A model generated the notes under the pieces. It had not been told where the DNA came from. It did not search any database and worked only from the letters and a program-made list of their open reading frames with translations. Shown piece by piece: positions 8,864-17,504 of a stretch of 64,000 bases of DNA. The stretch is taken from contig NZ_KV827705.1 of assembly GCF_001836165.1 (NCBI RefSeq), forward strand, positions 105,038 through 169,037. The letters run 5' to 3'. The stretch is from Corynebacterium sp. HMSC036D02 (GTDB lineage Bacteria > Actinomycetota > Actinomycetes > Mycobacteriales > Mycobacteriaceae). Numbering within the stretch: the stretch's first letter is position 1; each line of letters begins with the position of its first letter. Both the position numbers and the translations under genes were made by a program.

Positions 8864-10884
8864 TACTTGTAGTTCCTTGTCATCAGCGGGATCGAATCAA
8901 AGTACAGCGGCTCAGCGTGGCGGATGAACTCGCCCTCAGCGGCGCCCGGCTCCCATGCGGAAACGAAGCACCAGTTCTCGTCATCACGCTCGGCCTCGCC
9001 GTCCTCGGAGAGGTGGTCATCACGGAAGTGAGCACCACAGGACTCGTCGCGGTCAAGGGCGTCAATACACATGAGCTCGCCCAGGTCGATGTAGTCAGCA
9101 ACACGCAGACCGTACTCGAGAACCTGGTTCATGTCGTTGGCGTCGCCAGTAATGCGGACGTTAGCCCAGAATTCCTTGCGCAGTGCGCGTACCTTCTCGA
9201 TGGCAACCTTGAGGTCCTCGACGTTACGGGACACGCCACAACCCCAGTAGAGGATGTCACCCAGCTGGCGGTGGTAGTACGCCGGGCCGTGCGGATCCTG
9301 ACCCTGGATGGACATGAGGCGGTCGATGCGAGCCTGTGCGCGAGCGACAGTCTCGTTGGCCTCTGCCGAGTCCTCAGCCAGCTTGGCCTCACCCAGGTGG
9401 TGAGCCAGGTAGTTCGGGATGGTGAACGGCAGGGTAAACCAGCCATCAACGGAAGCGGACAGCAGGGAGTTAGCACCCAGGCGGTTCGCACCGTGGTAGG
9501 TCCAGGAGCACTCACCGGCGGCGAAGAGGCCGTCGATGGTGGTCATCTCGTTGAAGTCCGTCCACAGGCCACCCATGGTGAAGTGGCAGGTCGGAGCGAT
9601 ACGCATCGGGGTCTCATAAGCGGACTCACCAATGGCCTCTTCGTACATTTCGATGAGGTTGGAATAGCGCTCGCGGATCTTGTCCTTGCCCAGGCGCTCG
9701 ATGGCGTCGCGGAAGTCCAGGTACACGGAGTTGTGCAGCGGACCAACGCCCAGACCCTTGTTGATCTGCTGGGAGATGGCGCGGGAAGCCACGTCACGCG
9801 GGACGAGGTTACCGAAGGCCGGGTAGCGGCGCTCCAGGAAGTAATCGCGCTCCTCTTCCGGAATCTCGTTGGCAGGACGGTCATCCTTCTCCTTGATCGG
9901 AGACCAGATGCGGCCGTCGTTACGCAGCGACTCGGACATGAGGATGGTCTTGGACTGCCACTCGGAGTTCACCGGCAGGCCAGTCGGGTGGAACTGGATG
10001 AATGCCGGGGAAGCCAGGTAAGCACCGTTCTCGTACGCACGCATCATGGCGCCGGCATTCGAGTTCTTGGCCAGCGTGGACATGTGGTAGACGTTGCCGT
10101 AACCACCGGTACCGAGGATAACTGCGTGGCCGGTGAAGGCCTTGAGCTCGCCGGTGATGAGGTTACGGGTCACGATGCCGCCGGCGCGCTTCTTGTCACC
10201 GTCGGTGTAGGTGATGATGTCCTGCAGGTCGTGGTGAGCGAAGAGCTCCACGTTGCCCAGGCCAATCTGGCGGTAGAGCGCAGACGTGGTGGACAGCTGC
10301 AGCTGCTGACCTGTTTGGCCACGGGTGTAGTAGGTACGGGAGACCTGCACGCCACCGAAGGAACGGGTAGCCAGGGTGCCGCCGTACTCGCGAGCGAACG
10401 GAGCGCCAATGGCGTTCATGTGGTCGATGACGCGGATGGACTCATAAGCCAAGCGCCAGCAGTCGGACTCGCGGCAGCGGTAGTCGCCGCCCTTGACGGT
10501 GTCCTTGGTGTGGCGGTAAGCGGAGTCGTTATCCACCTTCTTGTGGCGAGAGGAGTTCACACCACCCTGCGCAGCAATGGAGTGCGCACGGCGCGGAGAG
10601 TCGTGGTAGGTGAAGACCTTCACCTTGTAGCCCAGCTCGCCGAGAGCAGCCGCCGCGGAACCAGCAGCCAGGCCGGTGCCGACGACGATAATTTCGAACT
10701 TACGGCGGTTCAGCGGGGAGACCAGCTCCATGTGGTCCTTCTGGTAGCTCCACATGTCCTTCATCGGGACGCCGTGCGGCTCGTTGGACTCCAGAATGCG
10801 GCCCGGCTTAACGCCCGGGACGATGGACTGCGGGTGCGAGAAGTTCGGGTGCTCGCGCTTGAGTTCAGTATTCGCGTTAGTCAT
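8863..10884 (-). CDS. sdhA: Succinate dehydrogenase flavoprotein subunit
   Basis: This 673-residue catalytic subunit oxidises succinate to fumarate at the inner face of the membrane. An FAD-binding GTGLAAGSAAAALGELG fold lies near residue 70. The covalent-FAD region RAHSIAAQGGVNSSRHKK lies near residue 98, its first His being the expected flavin link. Substrate and active-site blocks follow (HPTGLP; RIAPTCHFTMGGLWTDFNE). Its length fits the actinobacterial/menaquinone type, as does the single fused cytochrome b encoded just upstream. The gap to sdhC is 15 bases. Confidence 0.97.
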   Translation of the reverse strand: MTNANTELKREHPNFSHPQSIVPGVKPGRILESNEPHGVPMKDMWSYQKDHMELVSPLNRRKFEIIVVGTGLAAGSAAAALGELGYKVKVFTYHDSPRRAHSIAAQGGVNSSRHKKVDNDSAYRHTKDTVKGGDYRCRESDCWRLAYESIRVIDHMNAIGAPFAREYGGTLATRSFGGVQVSRTYYTRGQTGQQLQLSTTSALYRQIGLGNVELFAHHDLQDIITYTDGDKKRAGGIVTRNLITGELKAFTGHAVILGTGGYGNVYHMSTLAKNSNAGAMMRAYENGAYLASPAFIQFHPTGLPVNSEWQSKTILMSESLRNDGRIWSPIKEKDDRPANEIPEEERDYFLERRYPAFGNLVPRDVASRAISQQINKGLGVGPLHNSVYLDFRDAIERLGKDKIRERYSNLIEMYEEAIGESAYETPMRIAPTCHFTMGGLWTDFNEMTTIDGLFAAGECSWTYHGANRLGANSLLSASVDGWFTLPFTIPNYLAHHLGEAKLAEDSAEANETVARAQARIDRLMSIQGQDPHGPAYYHRQLGDILYWGCGVSRNVEDLKVAIEKVRALRKEFWANVRITGDANDMNQVLEYGLRVADYIDLGELMCIDALDRDESCGAHFRDDHLSEDGEAERDDENWCFVSAWEPGAAEGEFIRHAEPLYFDSIPLMTRNYK

Positions 10885-10899
10885 GGGTTCAAAACTCCT

Positions 10900-11655
10900 T
10901 TAGCTGACCCAGCCCAGGGCGACGGACAACGGCATAACGATGTTTGCCAGGCACACGACGGCCGGGACGATGTACGCCAGGATGACAAATACCTCGCGCC
11001 ACTTAGCACCGGTGATGCCCAGGTCGGAAGCCGCAAGGCGGATACCGTGGGTCAGGTGCAGGAAGAGGCAGAGCATGGCAACGATGTAGATGATGGTCAC
11101 CGGCCAGCGGGAGAAGGTAGCGATCATGTTGGCCTTCACTTCACCATGAGCGAAAGTCTCCGGAGCGATCGGCTGGACACCCATCGTCAGATCCAGAAGG
11201 TGGAAGACGATGAACAGGAGCAGCACGACGCCGGTCACCAGCATGGTCTTCGTAGCGAAGGAATCCATGCCGCCCATCAGGTTGGTGCGCTTGAACTTAC
11301 CGCGGGATGCCTTGGAGCGAGCGGTCAGTGCGAAGGCACCGTAAATGTGGGCGATCACGCAAGCCAGCAAAACGATGCGGATGATCCACAGAAGGTGACC
11401 GCTCGGAATCAGCGGGTCACCCATGCTGCGCAGGAATGCACCGTAGGCATCGAGGGCTTCCTGGCCGTCATGAGCCGGCAGGTAAAGCTTCAAGTTGCCG
11501 GCCATGTGCCCCACGACGAAGAGCGCGAAGAACAAACCGGTAATTGCCATCGTCAGTTTCAAAGCCCAGGACGGAATTCCTGGCTTAGGACGAATCGTTT
11601 CATTAGTAATACGGCCGTGAGCGAGGGCTTCACGGTCAGGATTTTTTACAGACAT
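10900..11655 (-). CDS. sdhC: Succinate dehydrogenase cytochrome b subunit
   Basis: This 251-residue polytopic membrane anchor has about five hydrophobic helices and several membrane-embedded histidines (FVVGHMAGNLKLY, FIVFHLLDL, LFLHLTHGIR). It matches the di-heme SdhC of Gram-positive type, which replaces separate SdhC and SdhD. It is first in the sdhCAB operon. Start ATG 11655 is separated from ramB by about 400 bases of divergent control DNA. Confidence 0.93.
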   Translation of the reverse strand: MSVKNPDREALAHGRITNETIRPKPGIPSWALKLTMAITGLFFALFVVGHMAGNLKLYLPAHDGQEALDAYGAFLRSMGDPLIPSGHLLWIIRIVLLACVIAHIYGAFALTARSKASRGKFKRTNLMGGMDSFATKTMLVTGVVLLLFIVFHLLDLTMGVQPIAPETFAHGEVKANMIATFSRWPVTIIYIVAMLCLFLHLTHGIRLAASDLGITGAKWREVFVILAYIVPAVVCLANIVMPLSVALGWVS

Positions 11656-12057
11656 GACACCTCCATAGTCGTCCTTACCTTACGCAGAACTTCACGCTGA
11701 CCACTAGTTATCTCTTTGCTTTGCGCACCCCTTCCCCCTCCTATGGCCCACCGAAAGATTCAAGATAAGGCAAGGATCACCTTAGGTGGTCTATCCCTTT
11801 TACCGCTCTACCTTGATCACTTCCCTTTACGCAATATTGACCTTGCGAAAACATTTCGCGGTTGAGACTTTTGTCACAGGGTGTGGCGCGAGTGACGACC
11901 CTACCCCTTTAGGTGTCAAACTTTCGCTTGGTATCCACCCTTCATTGCCCGCCCAGCACCCTGCCAACACCCCCACTTCGCAGCGGAGTTAAAATACTTC
12001 ACACATTCCTTGCAAAAATATTGTTATGAGTGAAAGGCACTAGGTAATCTAGCTCAC
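11656..12057. promoter_or_regulatory. Divergent control region between sdhCAB and ramB
   Basis: There is no gene here. The region holds a perfect dyad GCGAAA-ACA-TTTCGC (11845-11859) and two ACCCCT boxes (11727-11732, 11903-11908) of the AC4-5 kind described for the activator RamA. GCAAAG/TTGCAAA half-sites of the kind described for RamB occur near 11715-11725 and just before ramB (around 12010). In C. glutamicum RamA and RamB act on this locus; transfer of that regulation to this strain is inference. No obvious ribosome site precedes ramB. Confidence 0.5.
11845..11859. promoter_or_regulatory. Perfect dyad, candidate operator
   Basis: Two 6-bp arms GCGAAA and TTTCGC flank ACA. The dyad lies about 190 bases from the sdhC start and 200 from the ramB start. 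It could be an operator for either promoter. The binding protein is not known from the sequence. Confidence 0.4.
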
Positions 12058-13464
12058 ATGAGCAAGACATACGTAGGTTCGCGCCTGCGCCAGCTGCGCC
12101 GCGAACGTGATCTCAGCCAAGCTTCCCTCGCCGCTACGCTGGGACTTTCAGCGAGCTACGTCAACCAGATTGAGCATGACGTGCGCCCGCTTACCGTCCC
12201 GGTCTTGCTGAAAATCACTGAAGCATTTGGCGTTGATGCCACGTTCTTCTCCCGCGATGATGACTCACGCCTGCTGGCAGAAATCCAGGATGTCGTACAA
12301 GACCAGGAAATCTGCCCCTCCCCCGTGGAACTTCAGGAATTGTCCGAGTTGGTTTATAACCACCCCACCGTCGCCCGCACGCTCGTGGATATCCACCGTC
12401 GCTACCGCAACATTCGTGACAAGCTTTCACTTGCCACCGACACCCGCCGCTCGGATGGCAGCCAGGCGCTATCCATGCCGCACGACGAGGTTCGGGATTT
12501 CTTCTATGCCCGGCAGAATTACCTCGATGAATTGGATATCCATGCGGAGGGGATCGCCGCGGAGCTCGGCGTCACCCCCTTCCACATCCGCGATATTGAG
12601 CAGGCACTGAATGACAGGCTCACATCCCAGCACGGCGTGGAGATTCTCACCACCGACCGCATGGATGGCACGCTGCACCGCTTTGACAAGGACAGCGGTA
12701 CTCTTCGCCTGGCCAGCCGTTTGAGCGTGGGCCAGCGTGCCTTCCGCATGGCAGCCGAGCTGGGATTCCTGGAAGCGGGTGGGCTTATTGGCGGCTTCGT
12801 GGACGAAGAACCCTTCACCTCAGATGCTTCAATCAACTTGGCCAAGCGGGGAATCGCCAACTACTACGCCGCAGCCACCCTGTTGCCTTATAGCCTCATC
12901 CATAGTGAGGCGGAGCAATCCGGGTATGACGTGGAGTACCTCTGTAACGTGTTCGGCGTGGGCTATGAAACGATTGCTTCCCGCCTTTCCACGCTGCAGC
13001 GCCCCAACAAGCGCGGCATCCCCTTTACCTTTGTGAGGGTGGACCGCGCGGGCAACATGTCCAAGCGTCAGTCAGCCACGGGCGTGCACTTTTCCAACTC
13101 CGGCGGCACCTGCCCGCTGTGGAATGTCTACGAGTCCTTCTCACGCCCCAACACCATTTCCCGCCAGCTGGCGCAGATGCCGGATGGGCGCAATTACCTC
13201 TGGGTTTCACGCACGGTGAGCTACCCGCAGGGCCGTTTCGGGGATACCAACAAGCTCTTCTCCATCGGCTTGGGCTGCGAGGCCCGCCACGCCAATCGCA
13301 CTGTCTACGCCCAAGGGCTTAACCTCGATACCCTTTCTGCCGCGACGCCGATTGGCGCCGGCTGCCGCACCTGCCCGCGCCAGAACTGTGCACAGCGAGC
13401 TTTCCCCGCCATCAACGAGCAGTTGGTCATTGATGCCCACCGCTCCGCGGTTGCGCCGTACTAA
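12058..13464 (+). CDS. ramB: RamB-type transcriptional regulator of acetate/central metabolism
   Basis: This 468-residue cytoplasmic regulator has an N-terminal XRE-type helix-turn-helix ([20 protein letters not shown], about residues 8-62). A middle IrrE/ImmA-like region follows (about 150-300). The C-terminal short-chain fatty-acid-regulator domain has a Cys cluster, [13 protein letters not shown]. Length, domain order and the divergent position next to sdhCAB match C. glutamicum RamB, which controls acetate, glyoxylate and TCA genes and its own expression. The start is the first ATG of the frame; no good ribosome site is visible. Confidence 0.9.
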   Translation: MSKTYVGSRLRQLRRERDLSQASLAATLGLSASYVNQIEHDVRPLTVPVLLKITEAFGVDATFFSRDDDSRLLAEIQDVVQDQEICPSPVELQELSELVYNHPTVARTLVDIHRRYRNIRDKLSLATDTRRSDGSQALSMPHDEVRDFFYARQNYLDELDIHAEGIAAELGVTPFHIRDIEQALNDRLTSQHGVEILTTDRMDGTLHRFDKDSGTLRLASRLSVGQRAFRMAAELGFLEAGGLIGGFVDEEPFTSDASINLAKRGIANYYAAATLLPYSLIHSEAEQSGYDVEYLCNVFGVGYETIASRLSTLQRPNKRGIPFTFVRVDRAGNMSKRQSATGVHFSNSGGTCPLWNVYESFSRPNTISRQLAQMPDGRNYLWVSRTVSYPQGRFGDTNKLFSIGLGCEARHANRTVYAQGLNLDTLSAATPIGAGCRTCPRQNCAQRAFPAINEQLVIDAHRSAVAPY

Positions 13465-13770
13465 CTCTGCCCTTACGGCACGAACGGTAGGGGCAACCCA
13501 AAAGGAAAGCTTTTAGACCACAAATAACATTTTTATTGCCTTTTGCGGGGAGCGCTCTCCAGTGTTGGGATGAATTTTTCCGGCGGGCGAATCTCCTCTA
13601 GGAGTCCTTGTTACACATCTTGTGCTGGGTGTTTAAGCTCCTGGCAGCTCACACACATTGCTCTTAAAAAGCTTTAGCATGATTTTGTCTATCAAATTTC
13701 ATAGATTTTCCAGGGTCGCATCTCTTATAATGGAACATGACCGATATCCCCTATCGAAAGGATCACTATC
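13465..13770. promoter_or_regulatory. Intergenic region after ramB with promoter for the 32-codon gene
   Basis: There is no larger gene here. An imperfect hairpin (about 13471-13496, GCCCTTACGG...CGGTAGGGGC) may end ramB. The rest is unusually AT-rich for the window. A perfect -10 hexamer TATAAT (13726-13731) lies 40 bases before the 32-codon gene, whose ribosome site GAAAGGA is at about 13756-13762. No clear -35 is seen. Confidence 0.55.
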
Positions 13771-13869
13771 ATGAGCAGCTACCTTAACGGTTTCCTTGGC
13801 CAGGTTCAGGGCCTTCTCGTAACCATCGTTAATGCACCGTTCGCTCTGTCCTCCAAGCTCCTCGGCTAA
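13771..13869 (+). CDS. 32-residue mini-protein, possible mycomembrane peptide
   Basis: ATG 13771 follows a GAAAGGA ribosome site by 8 bases and a TATAAT promoter box by 40. The stop is TAA at 13867. The peptide begins MSSYLNGFLGQVQGLL and ends FALSSKLLG; it is hydrophobic to amphipathic, with no Cys and no signal peptide. A 15-bp-stem terminator follows, so it forms its own short, probably abundant transcript. Corynebacterial PorA/PorH-type channel peptides are also tiny and lack signal peptides. From memory, PorA also contains an LGASSK stretch and ends in LIGLLG. That likeness is weak, so assignment is inference. The function is unknown. Confidence 0.65.
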   Translation: MSSYLNGFLGQVQGLLVTIVNAPFALSSKLLG

Positions 13870-13896
13870 AGACAGGAGCGTTTCGGCGCTAAAACC

Positions 13897-13945
13897 AACT
13901 CTCCCCCTCAAACCCTTTCTGGGATTGAGGGGGAGAGTTCTTGTT
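13897..13945. terminator. Strong bidirectional terminator between mini-gene and lpd
   Basis: Perfect 15-bp arms (13897-13911 and 13925-13939) enclose a 13-base loop. CTTGTTTT follows on the plus strand and A-rich DNA precedes it for the minus strand. It separates the convergent 32-codon gene and lpd. Confidence 0.85.
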
Positions 13946-13964
13946 TTGGCTTTTCGCCTTGAAC

Positions 13965-15377
13965 TTAGAGGTTGATCATGTGGCCGCCGATACCCTCGGC
14001 TGCTTCCTTCATAGCCTCGGACAGGGTCGGGTGCGTGTGAACATTGCGTCCGATCTCCTCAGCGGTGAGATCGAAGCGCTGCGCCAGGGTCAGCTCCGGC
14101 AACAGCTCGGAAACGTTGGAGCCCACCATGTGTCCACCAATGAGCTCACCGAACTCACCGTCAGCGATGAGCTTGACGAAGCCTGCGGTCTCATTCAGAC
14201 CAGCTGCCTTACCATTAGCGGAGAACGGGAAGGTGGCAACCTTGATGTCGCGGTCAGCGAACTTCTCGCGAGCCTGCTCCTCGGTGTAGCCGAAGGAGGC
14301 AACCTGCGGATTGCAGAAGGTAGCGCGCGGCATGTTCATGTAGTCACCCAGCAGCTGGGTCTCAGCGCCGGCAATGACCTCAGCGGCCACAACACCTTGC
14401 GCCTCAGCCACGTGTGCGAGCTGTAGCTTCGCAGTGACGTCACCGATGGCGTAAATGCCTTCAACATTGGTGCGCATGTAGTCATCGATAGCGATGGCAC
14501 CGCGCTCAGTGAGCTCGACACCGGTGTTCTCCAGGCCGAAGCCCTCGGTGCGCGGGGCAAAGCCGATGGAGACCATGCAGCGGTCCACGGTCAGAGTATC
14601 GGTCTTGGAGCCATCCTTGGACTCAACCTCAACGGTGACGTTGTCGCCGTTGTCCTTAATGGCGGTGGTCTTGTAACCAGTCAGGAGCTTCACACCAAGC
14701 TTCTTGTATTCCTTGGCAATGGCCTTAGAGACATCCTTGTCCTCGTTCGGCAGGACGCGGTCCATGAACTCCACGATGGTCACGTCCACGCCATAGTTGG
14801 CCAGAACATAAGCAAACTCCATACCGATAGCGCCTGCGCCAACGATGACCATGGAATCTGGGGCCTCATCGTTGAGAATCTGCTCCTCGAAGGACACGAT
14901 GTTGCCGCCGATTTCCACGCCCGGAAGGGAGCGGACGACGGAGCCGGTGGCGATAATGCAGTTATCAAAGGTAACGGTCTTACCCTTGTCATCACCCTCA
15001 GTAATCTCGATGGTCTTGGCGTCTTTGAAGGAGCCTAGGCCATTGATCTCCGTGATCTTGTTCTTCTTCATCAGGTAGTGCACGCCCTTGACGATGCCCT
15101 CCGAAACCTTGCGGGAGCGCTTGTGCGCAACACCGAAGTCGAAAGAAACATCGCCGGAAATACCAAAGGCCTTTGCCTCATGGTTGAAGGTGTGTGCAAC
15201 CTCAGCGTTCTTAAGAAGAGCCTTGGACGGGATGCAGCCCACATTGAGGCAGACACCACCCCAGTACTGCTTCTCAATAACGGCAACCTTCTTGCCCAGC
15301 TGGGCAGCGCGGATGGCGGACACGTAGCCGCCGGGGCCCGCGCCGAGTACTACAACGTCAAAATGTTCATTAGTCAC
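13965..15377 (-). CDS. lpd: Dihydrolipoamide dehydrogenase
   Basis: This 470-residue FAD disulfide reductase is the E3 component of the pyruvate and 2-oxoglutarate dehydrogenase complexes; it re-oxidises dihydrolipoamide with NAD+. It shows the FAD motif [17 protein letters not shown], the redox-active disulfide [13 protein letters not shown], the NAD motif [13 protein letters not shown] and the C-terminal HTHPTLSE motif carrying the catalytic His-Glu pair. The start is GTG 15377 (GTG ACT AAT GAA). It lies in the same sdh/ramB neighbourhood as in C. glutamicum, here with two tiny genes around it. Confidence 0.96.
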   Translation of the reverse strand: MTNEHFDVVVLGAGPGGYVSAIRAAQLGKKVAVIEKQYWGGVCLNVGCIPSKALLKNAEVAHTFNHEAKAFGISGDVSFDFGVAHKRSRKVSEGIVKGVHYLMKKNKITEINGLGSFKDAKTIEITEGDDKGKTVTFDNCIIATGSVVRSLPGVEIGGNIVSFEEQILNDEAPDSMVIVGAGAIGMEFAYVLANYGVDVTIVEFMDRVLPNEDKDVSKAIAKEYKKLGVKLLTGYKTTAIKDNGDNVTVEVESKDGSKTDTLTVDRCMVSIGFAPRTEGFGLENTGVELTERGAIAIDDYMRTNVEGIYAIGDVTAKLQLAHVAEAQGVVAAEVIAGAETQLLGDYMNMPRATFCNPQVASFGYTEEQAREKFADRDIKVATFPFSANGKAAGLNETAGFVKLIADGEFGELIGGHMVGSNVSELLPELTLAQRFDLTAEEIGRNVHTHPTLSEAMKEAAEGIGGHMINL

Positions 15378-15534
15378 GTTCTACAGGATACGTAACTTTA
15401 GGCTCGCTGTCCCACCACCCCCGCACCTATTCCCACAGGACGTTTATAGCCCTTCTGATGCGGCCTAACACATGGAGCGCAGCCCGGCATAAATAAACCC
15501 CCAACCCCCAATGAAGGGGATTAGGGGAAAGAAA

Positions 15535-15552
15535 GCGGGGCACTACCCCCGC
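15535..15552. terminator. Hairpin after the 36-codon gene
   Basis: GCGGGG / CCCCGC arms around CACTAC lie 8 bases beyond the minus-strand stop of the 36-codon gene. TTTCTTTCC follows on the minus strand, as in a rho-independent terminator. Confidence 0.65.
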
Positions 15553-15559
15553 AGACTTC

Positions 15560-15670
15560 TTAGAACAGACCCCAGTCCAGGGCAGCCTTCGAGGACGTGG
15601 AGGAACCGAAGTGAGCGATCTGGCCCAACACCTGGTTGATGGAAACGAGGATGGTGTCAAAAAAGTTCAT
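15560..15670 (-). CDS. 36-residue mini-protein, possible mycomembrane peptide
   Basis: ATG 15670 follows a purine-rich AGAAAGAAGAAG ribosome site; the stop is TAA. The peptide begins MNFFDTILVSINQVLGQI, has a Ser-rich middle (GSSTSSK) and ends ALDWGLF. It has no Cys and no signal peptide. A terminator hairpin follows at once. It is divergent from the two mycoloyltransferases and downstream on the same strand lies lpd. It shares LGQ[VI] and SSK with the 32-residue peptide on the other side of lpd. Serine-bearing mini-proteins next to mycoloyltransferases suggest O-mycoloylated, PorA/PorH-like envelope peptides, but this is inference. Confidence 0.6.
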   Translation of the reverse strand: MNFFDTILVSINQVLGQIAHFGSSTSSKAALDWGLF

Positions 15671-16033
15671 TCTTCTTCTTTCTGTTGGTATGTGAGCGGC
15701 GTGAGCGACTTCACGCGGCGCCCCTCCCGCGAGGTCACAGCGATGCAGGCAGCCGCCGCCAAAAGCGGTCTCGGTACCTAGCTCCACTAACGAACGAGAT
15801 GGTCGTTACGTTACATAACCCAGGAATTGGCGCGGAAAAATTATGACACGGTTTCCACTTCAATACCACCATTCACTTTAATAACTTGGTATGTTTAATC
15901 TCGCTACCCTTATCTTCGGGGGTACTGAATTACCCGCCTATCAGTACTTTTACTCATTTCAAGGGTGGTTTGTCCGGAGCATCTCTTAAACTTGCCCCTA
16001 CACTTCCGCTCATCATCAAGAAAGCGAGATTCC
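15671..16033. promoter_or_regulatory. Divergent control region, mini-gene / mycoloyltransferases
   Basis: There is no further gene in these 363 bases. The middle part (about 15800-15960) is AT-rich and contains GTTACGTTACATAAC (about 15806-15820), which reads TATGTA on the minus strand and may be a -10 for the mini-gene. No consensus promoter could be fixed for the mycoloyltransferase side. Confidence 0.4.
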
Positions 16034-17467
16034 ATGAAGATTGCGCGCTCTCTCACCACACTGGCGGCGGCCTCAGCCTTAGCCCTCGGCGCCGTTGTAT
16101 CCCCTATCGCCAGCGCATCCGACATTGACCCGGCTCAGATCCGCGGTAACGCTGAAGAATCCCAGATTTCCGATATCGACCTCTACACCGAGCTCGAGGA
16201 GTACCTGCCCAAGGATGAGGCCGGTAACCCGTCGCCGTCTCGAGAGGAATATGAGGCTGCCCTTAACGACAGAAACACCAATTTCAGCCAACTCAAAATC
16301 AACACACTCCCGGACGAAAAGAAGTGGATGGGCTACGTCTTCAGGTACGGGGAATACCGTGAGTTGGTGAAGCCTCTTAAGGCCACCGCACCCGCAATGG
16401 ACCGCGACGTTCCCCTTGCCGTACTCACCCCAGACGGCACCTTTGATGCTTCCCGCCCCACCATTTACTTGCTCAACGGTGCCGGCGGCGCCGAGCAGGG
16501 CATGGACTGGATTAGTTCCACCTTTGGCAAGGATCTCGATCCGAAGGCAAAGGGTGTGCAGCACCTGCCGTACTTCTACGCCAACCGCAACGTGAACGTC
16601 GTCATCCCGCAGGCGGGAGCTTTCTCCTACTACACTGACTGGCTGACCGACCCGAACAACGGCTACCTCAAGGGCCCGCAGAAGTGGGAGACCTTCCTGA
16701 CCAAGGAGCTGCCAGGACCGCTGGAGGATCGCATTAACGGCAACGGCAAGCGCGGCATCGCCGGTATGTCCATGTCCGCTACCTCCTCGCTCGTGCTGGC
16801 ACAGCACAACCCGAACTTCTACGATGCCATCGGCTCCTACTCCGGTTGTGCTGCCACCTCGGCCCCGCTGCCGAACTTCTACGCGCAGCTCACCGTGAAC
16901 CGCGGTGGCGGAAGCACCGAGCAGATGTGGGGCGCGAAGGGCGGCGACTACAACCGCTACAACGATGGCCTGATCAACGCCACCGAGAACAACATGGGCG
17001 ATTCCAAGGTCTATGTTTCCGCCAACTCCGGTTTGGCTGGGGCAACTGACTTGGGCTCGTCCAAGATTGATGCCTTGGGCTCATCCCAGGCCTTCAAGTC
17101 CTCCTCCACCCTCGTGGTTGAGGGCGGCGTCATCGAGGCAGCCATGAACGCCTGCACGCATGATCTAAAGGCAAAGATGGAGCGTGAGGGCGTTGACGCA
17201 GTCTTCAACCTGCGCAACACCGGTACCCACTCCTGGCCGGGTTGGTATGACGACATCAACTCCTCCTGGCCGACCTTCGCACGCGCCTTCTTTCCCGAGA
17301 ATCCTTCCGCGCCGGTAGCGGCAACTTATGCAGCAGATGAGGGCACGAGCGCTAACGAAATGAACGCCGAAGCCGATATGCAGGATGCGAAACTGGATGA
17401 GGCAGAGGCGAACAACGACGCCCCCGCTGATTCCCTGCCAGTAGATACTGAGGCGACCGAGCGCTAA
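16034..17467 (+). CDS. Secreted mycoloyltransferase, antigen-85 type, with acidic tail
   Basis: This 477-residue exported alpha/beta hydrolase of the esterase/antigen 85 family transfers corynomycolate between trehalose mycolates and arabinogalactan in the cell envelope. Start ATG 16034 was chosen because it opens a clear signal peptide (MKIARSLTTLAAASALALGA, cleavage probably after SPIASA). The nucleophile elbow is GIAGMSMSATSS and the catalytic His lies in GTHSWPGW. The acidic, low-complexity C-terminal tail of about 50 residues after FFPENPSAP (DAKLDEAEANNDAPADS) is absent from the next gene. The paralogue follows 37 bases downstream. Confidence 0.9.
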   Translation: MKIARSLTTLAAASALALGAVVSPIASASDIDPAQIRGNAEESQISDIDLYTELEEYLPKDEAGNPSPSREEYEAALNDRNTNFSQLKINTLPDEKKWMGYVFRYGEYRELVKPLKATAPAMDRDVPLAVLTPDGTFDASRPTIYLLNGAGGAEQGMDWISSTFGKDLDPKAKGVQHLPYFYANRNVNVVIPQAGAFSYYTDWLTDPNNGYLKGPQKWETFLTKELPGPLEDRINGNGKRGIAGMSMSATSSLVLAQHNPNFYDAIGSYSGCAATSAPLPNFYAQLTVNRGGGSTEQMWGAKGGDYNRYNDGLINATENNMGDSKVYVSANSGLAGATDLGSSKIDALGSSQAFKSSSTLVVEGGVIEAAMNACTHDLKAKMEREGVDAVFNLRNTGTHSWPGWYDDINSSWPTFARAFFPENPSAPVAATYAADEGTSANEMNAEADMQDAKLDEAEANNDAPADSLPVDTEATER

Positions 17468-17504
17468 GCTCAATCGCCGTACCAACCGTTGATAAAGGAA
17501 CGTT

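Noticed and set aside
8851..11700. 949-codon plus-strand frame opposite sdhA and sdhC
   Set aside because: It lies wholly antisense to well-recognised sdhB/sdhA/sdhC genes and its protein is a Val/Gly/Arg-rich shadow typical of high-GC third positions; no domain.
11890..11906. GlxR-type site near TGTGGCGCGAGTGACG
   Set aside because: Only about 8 of 12 informative bases fit TGTGA-N6-TCACA as remembered; too weak to list.
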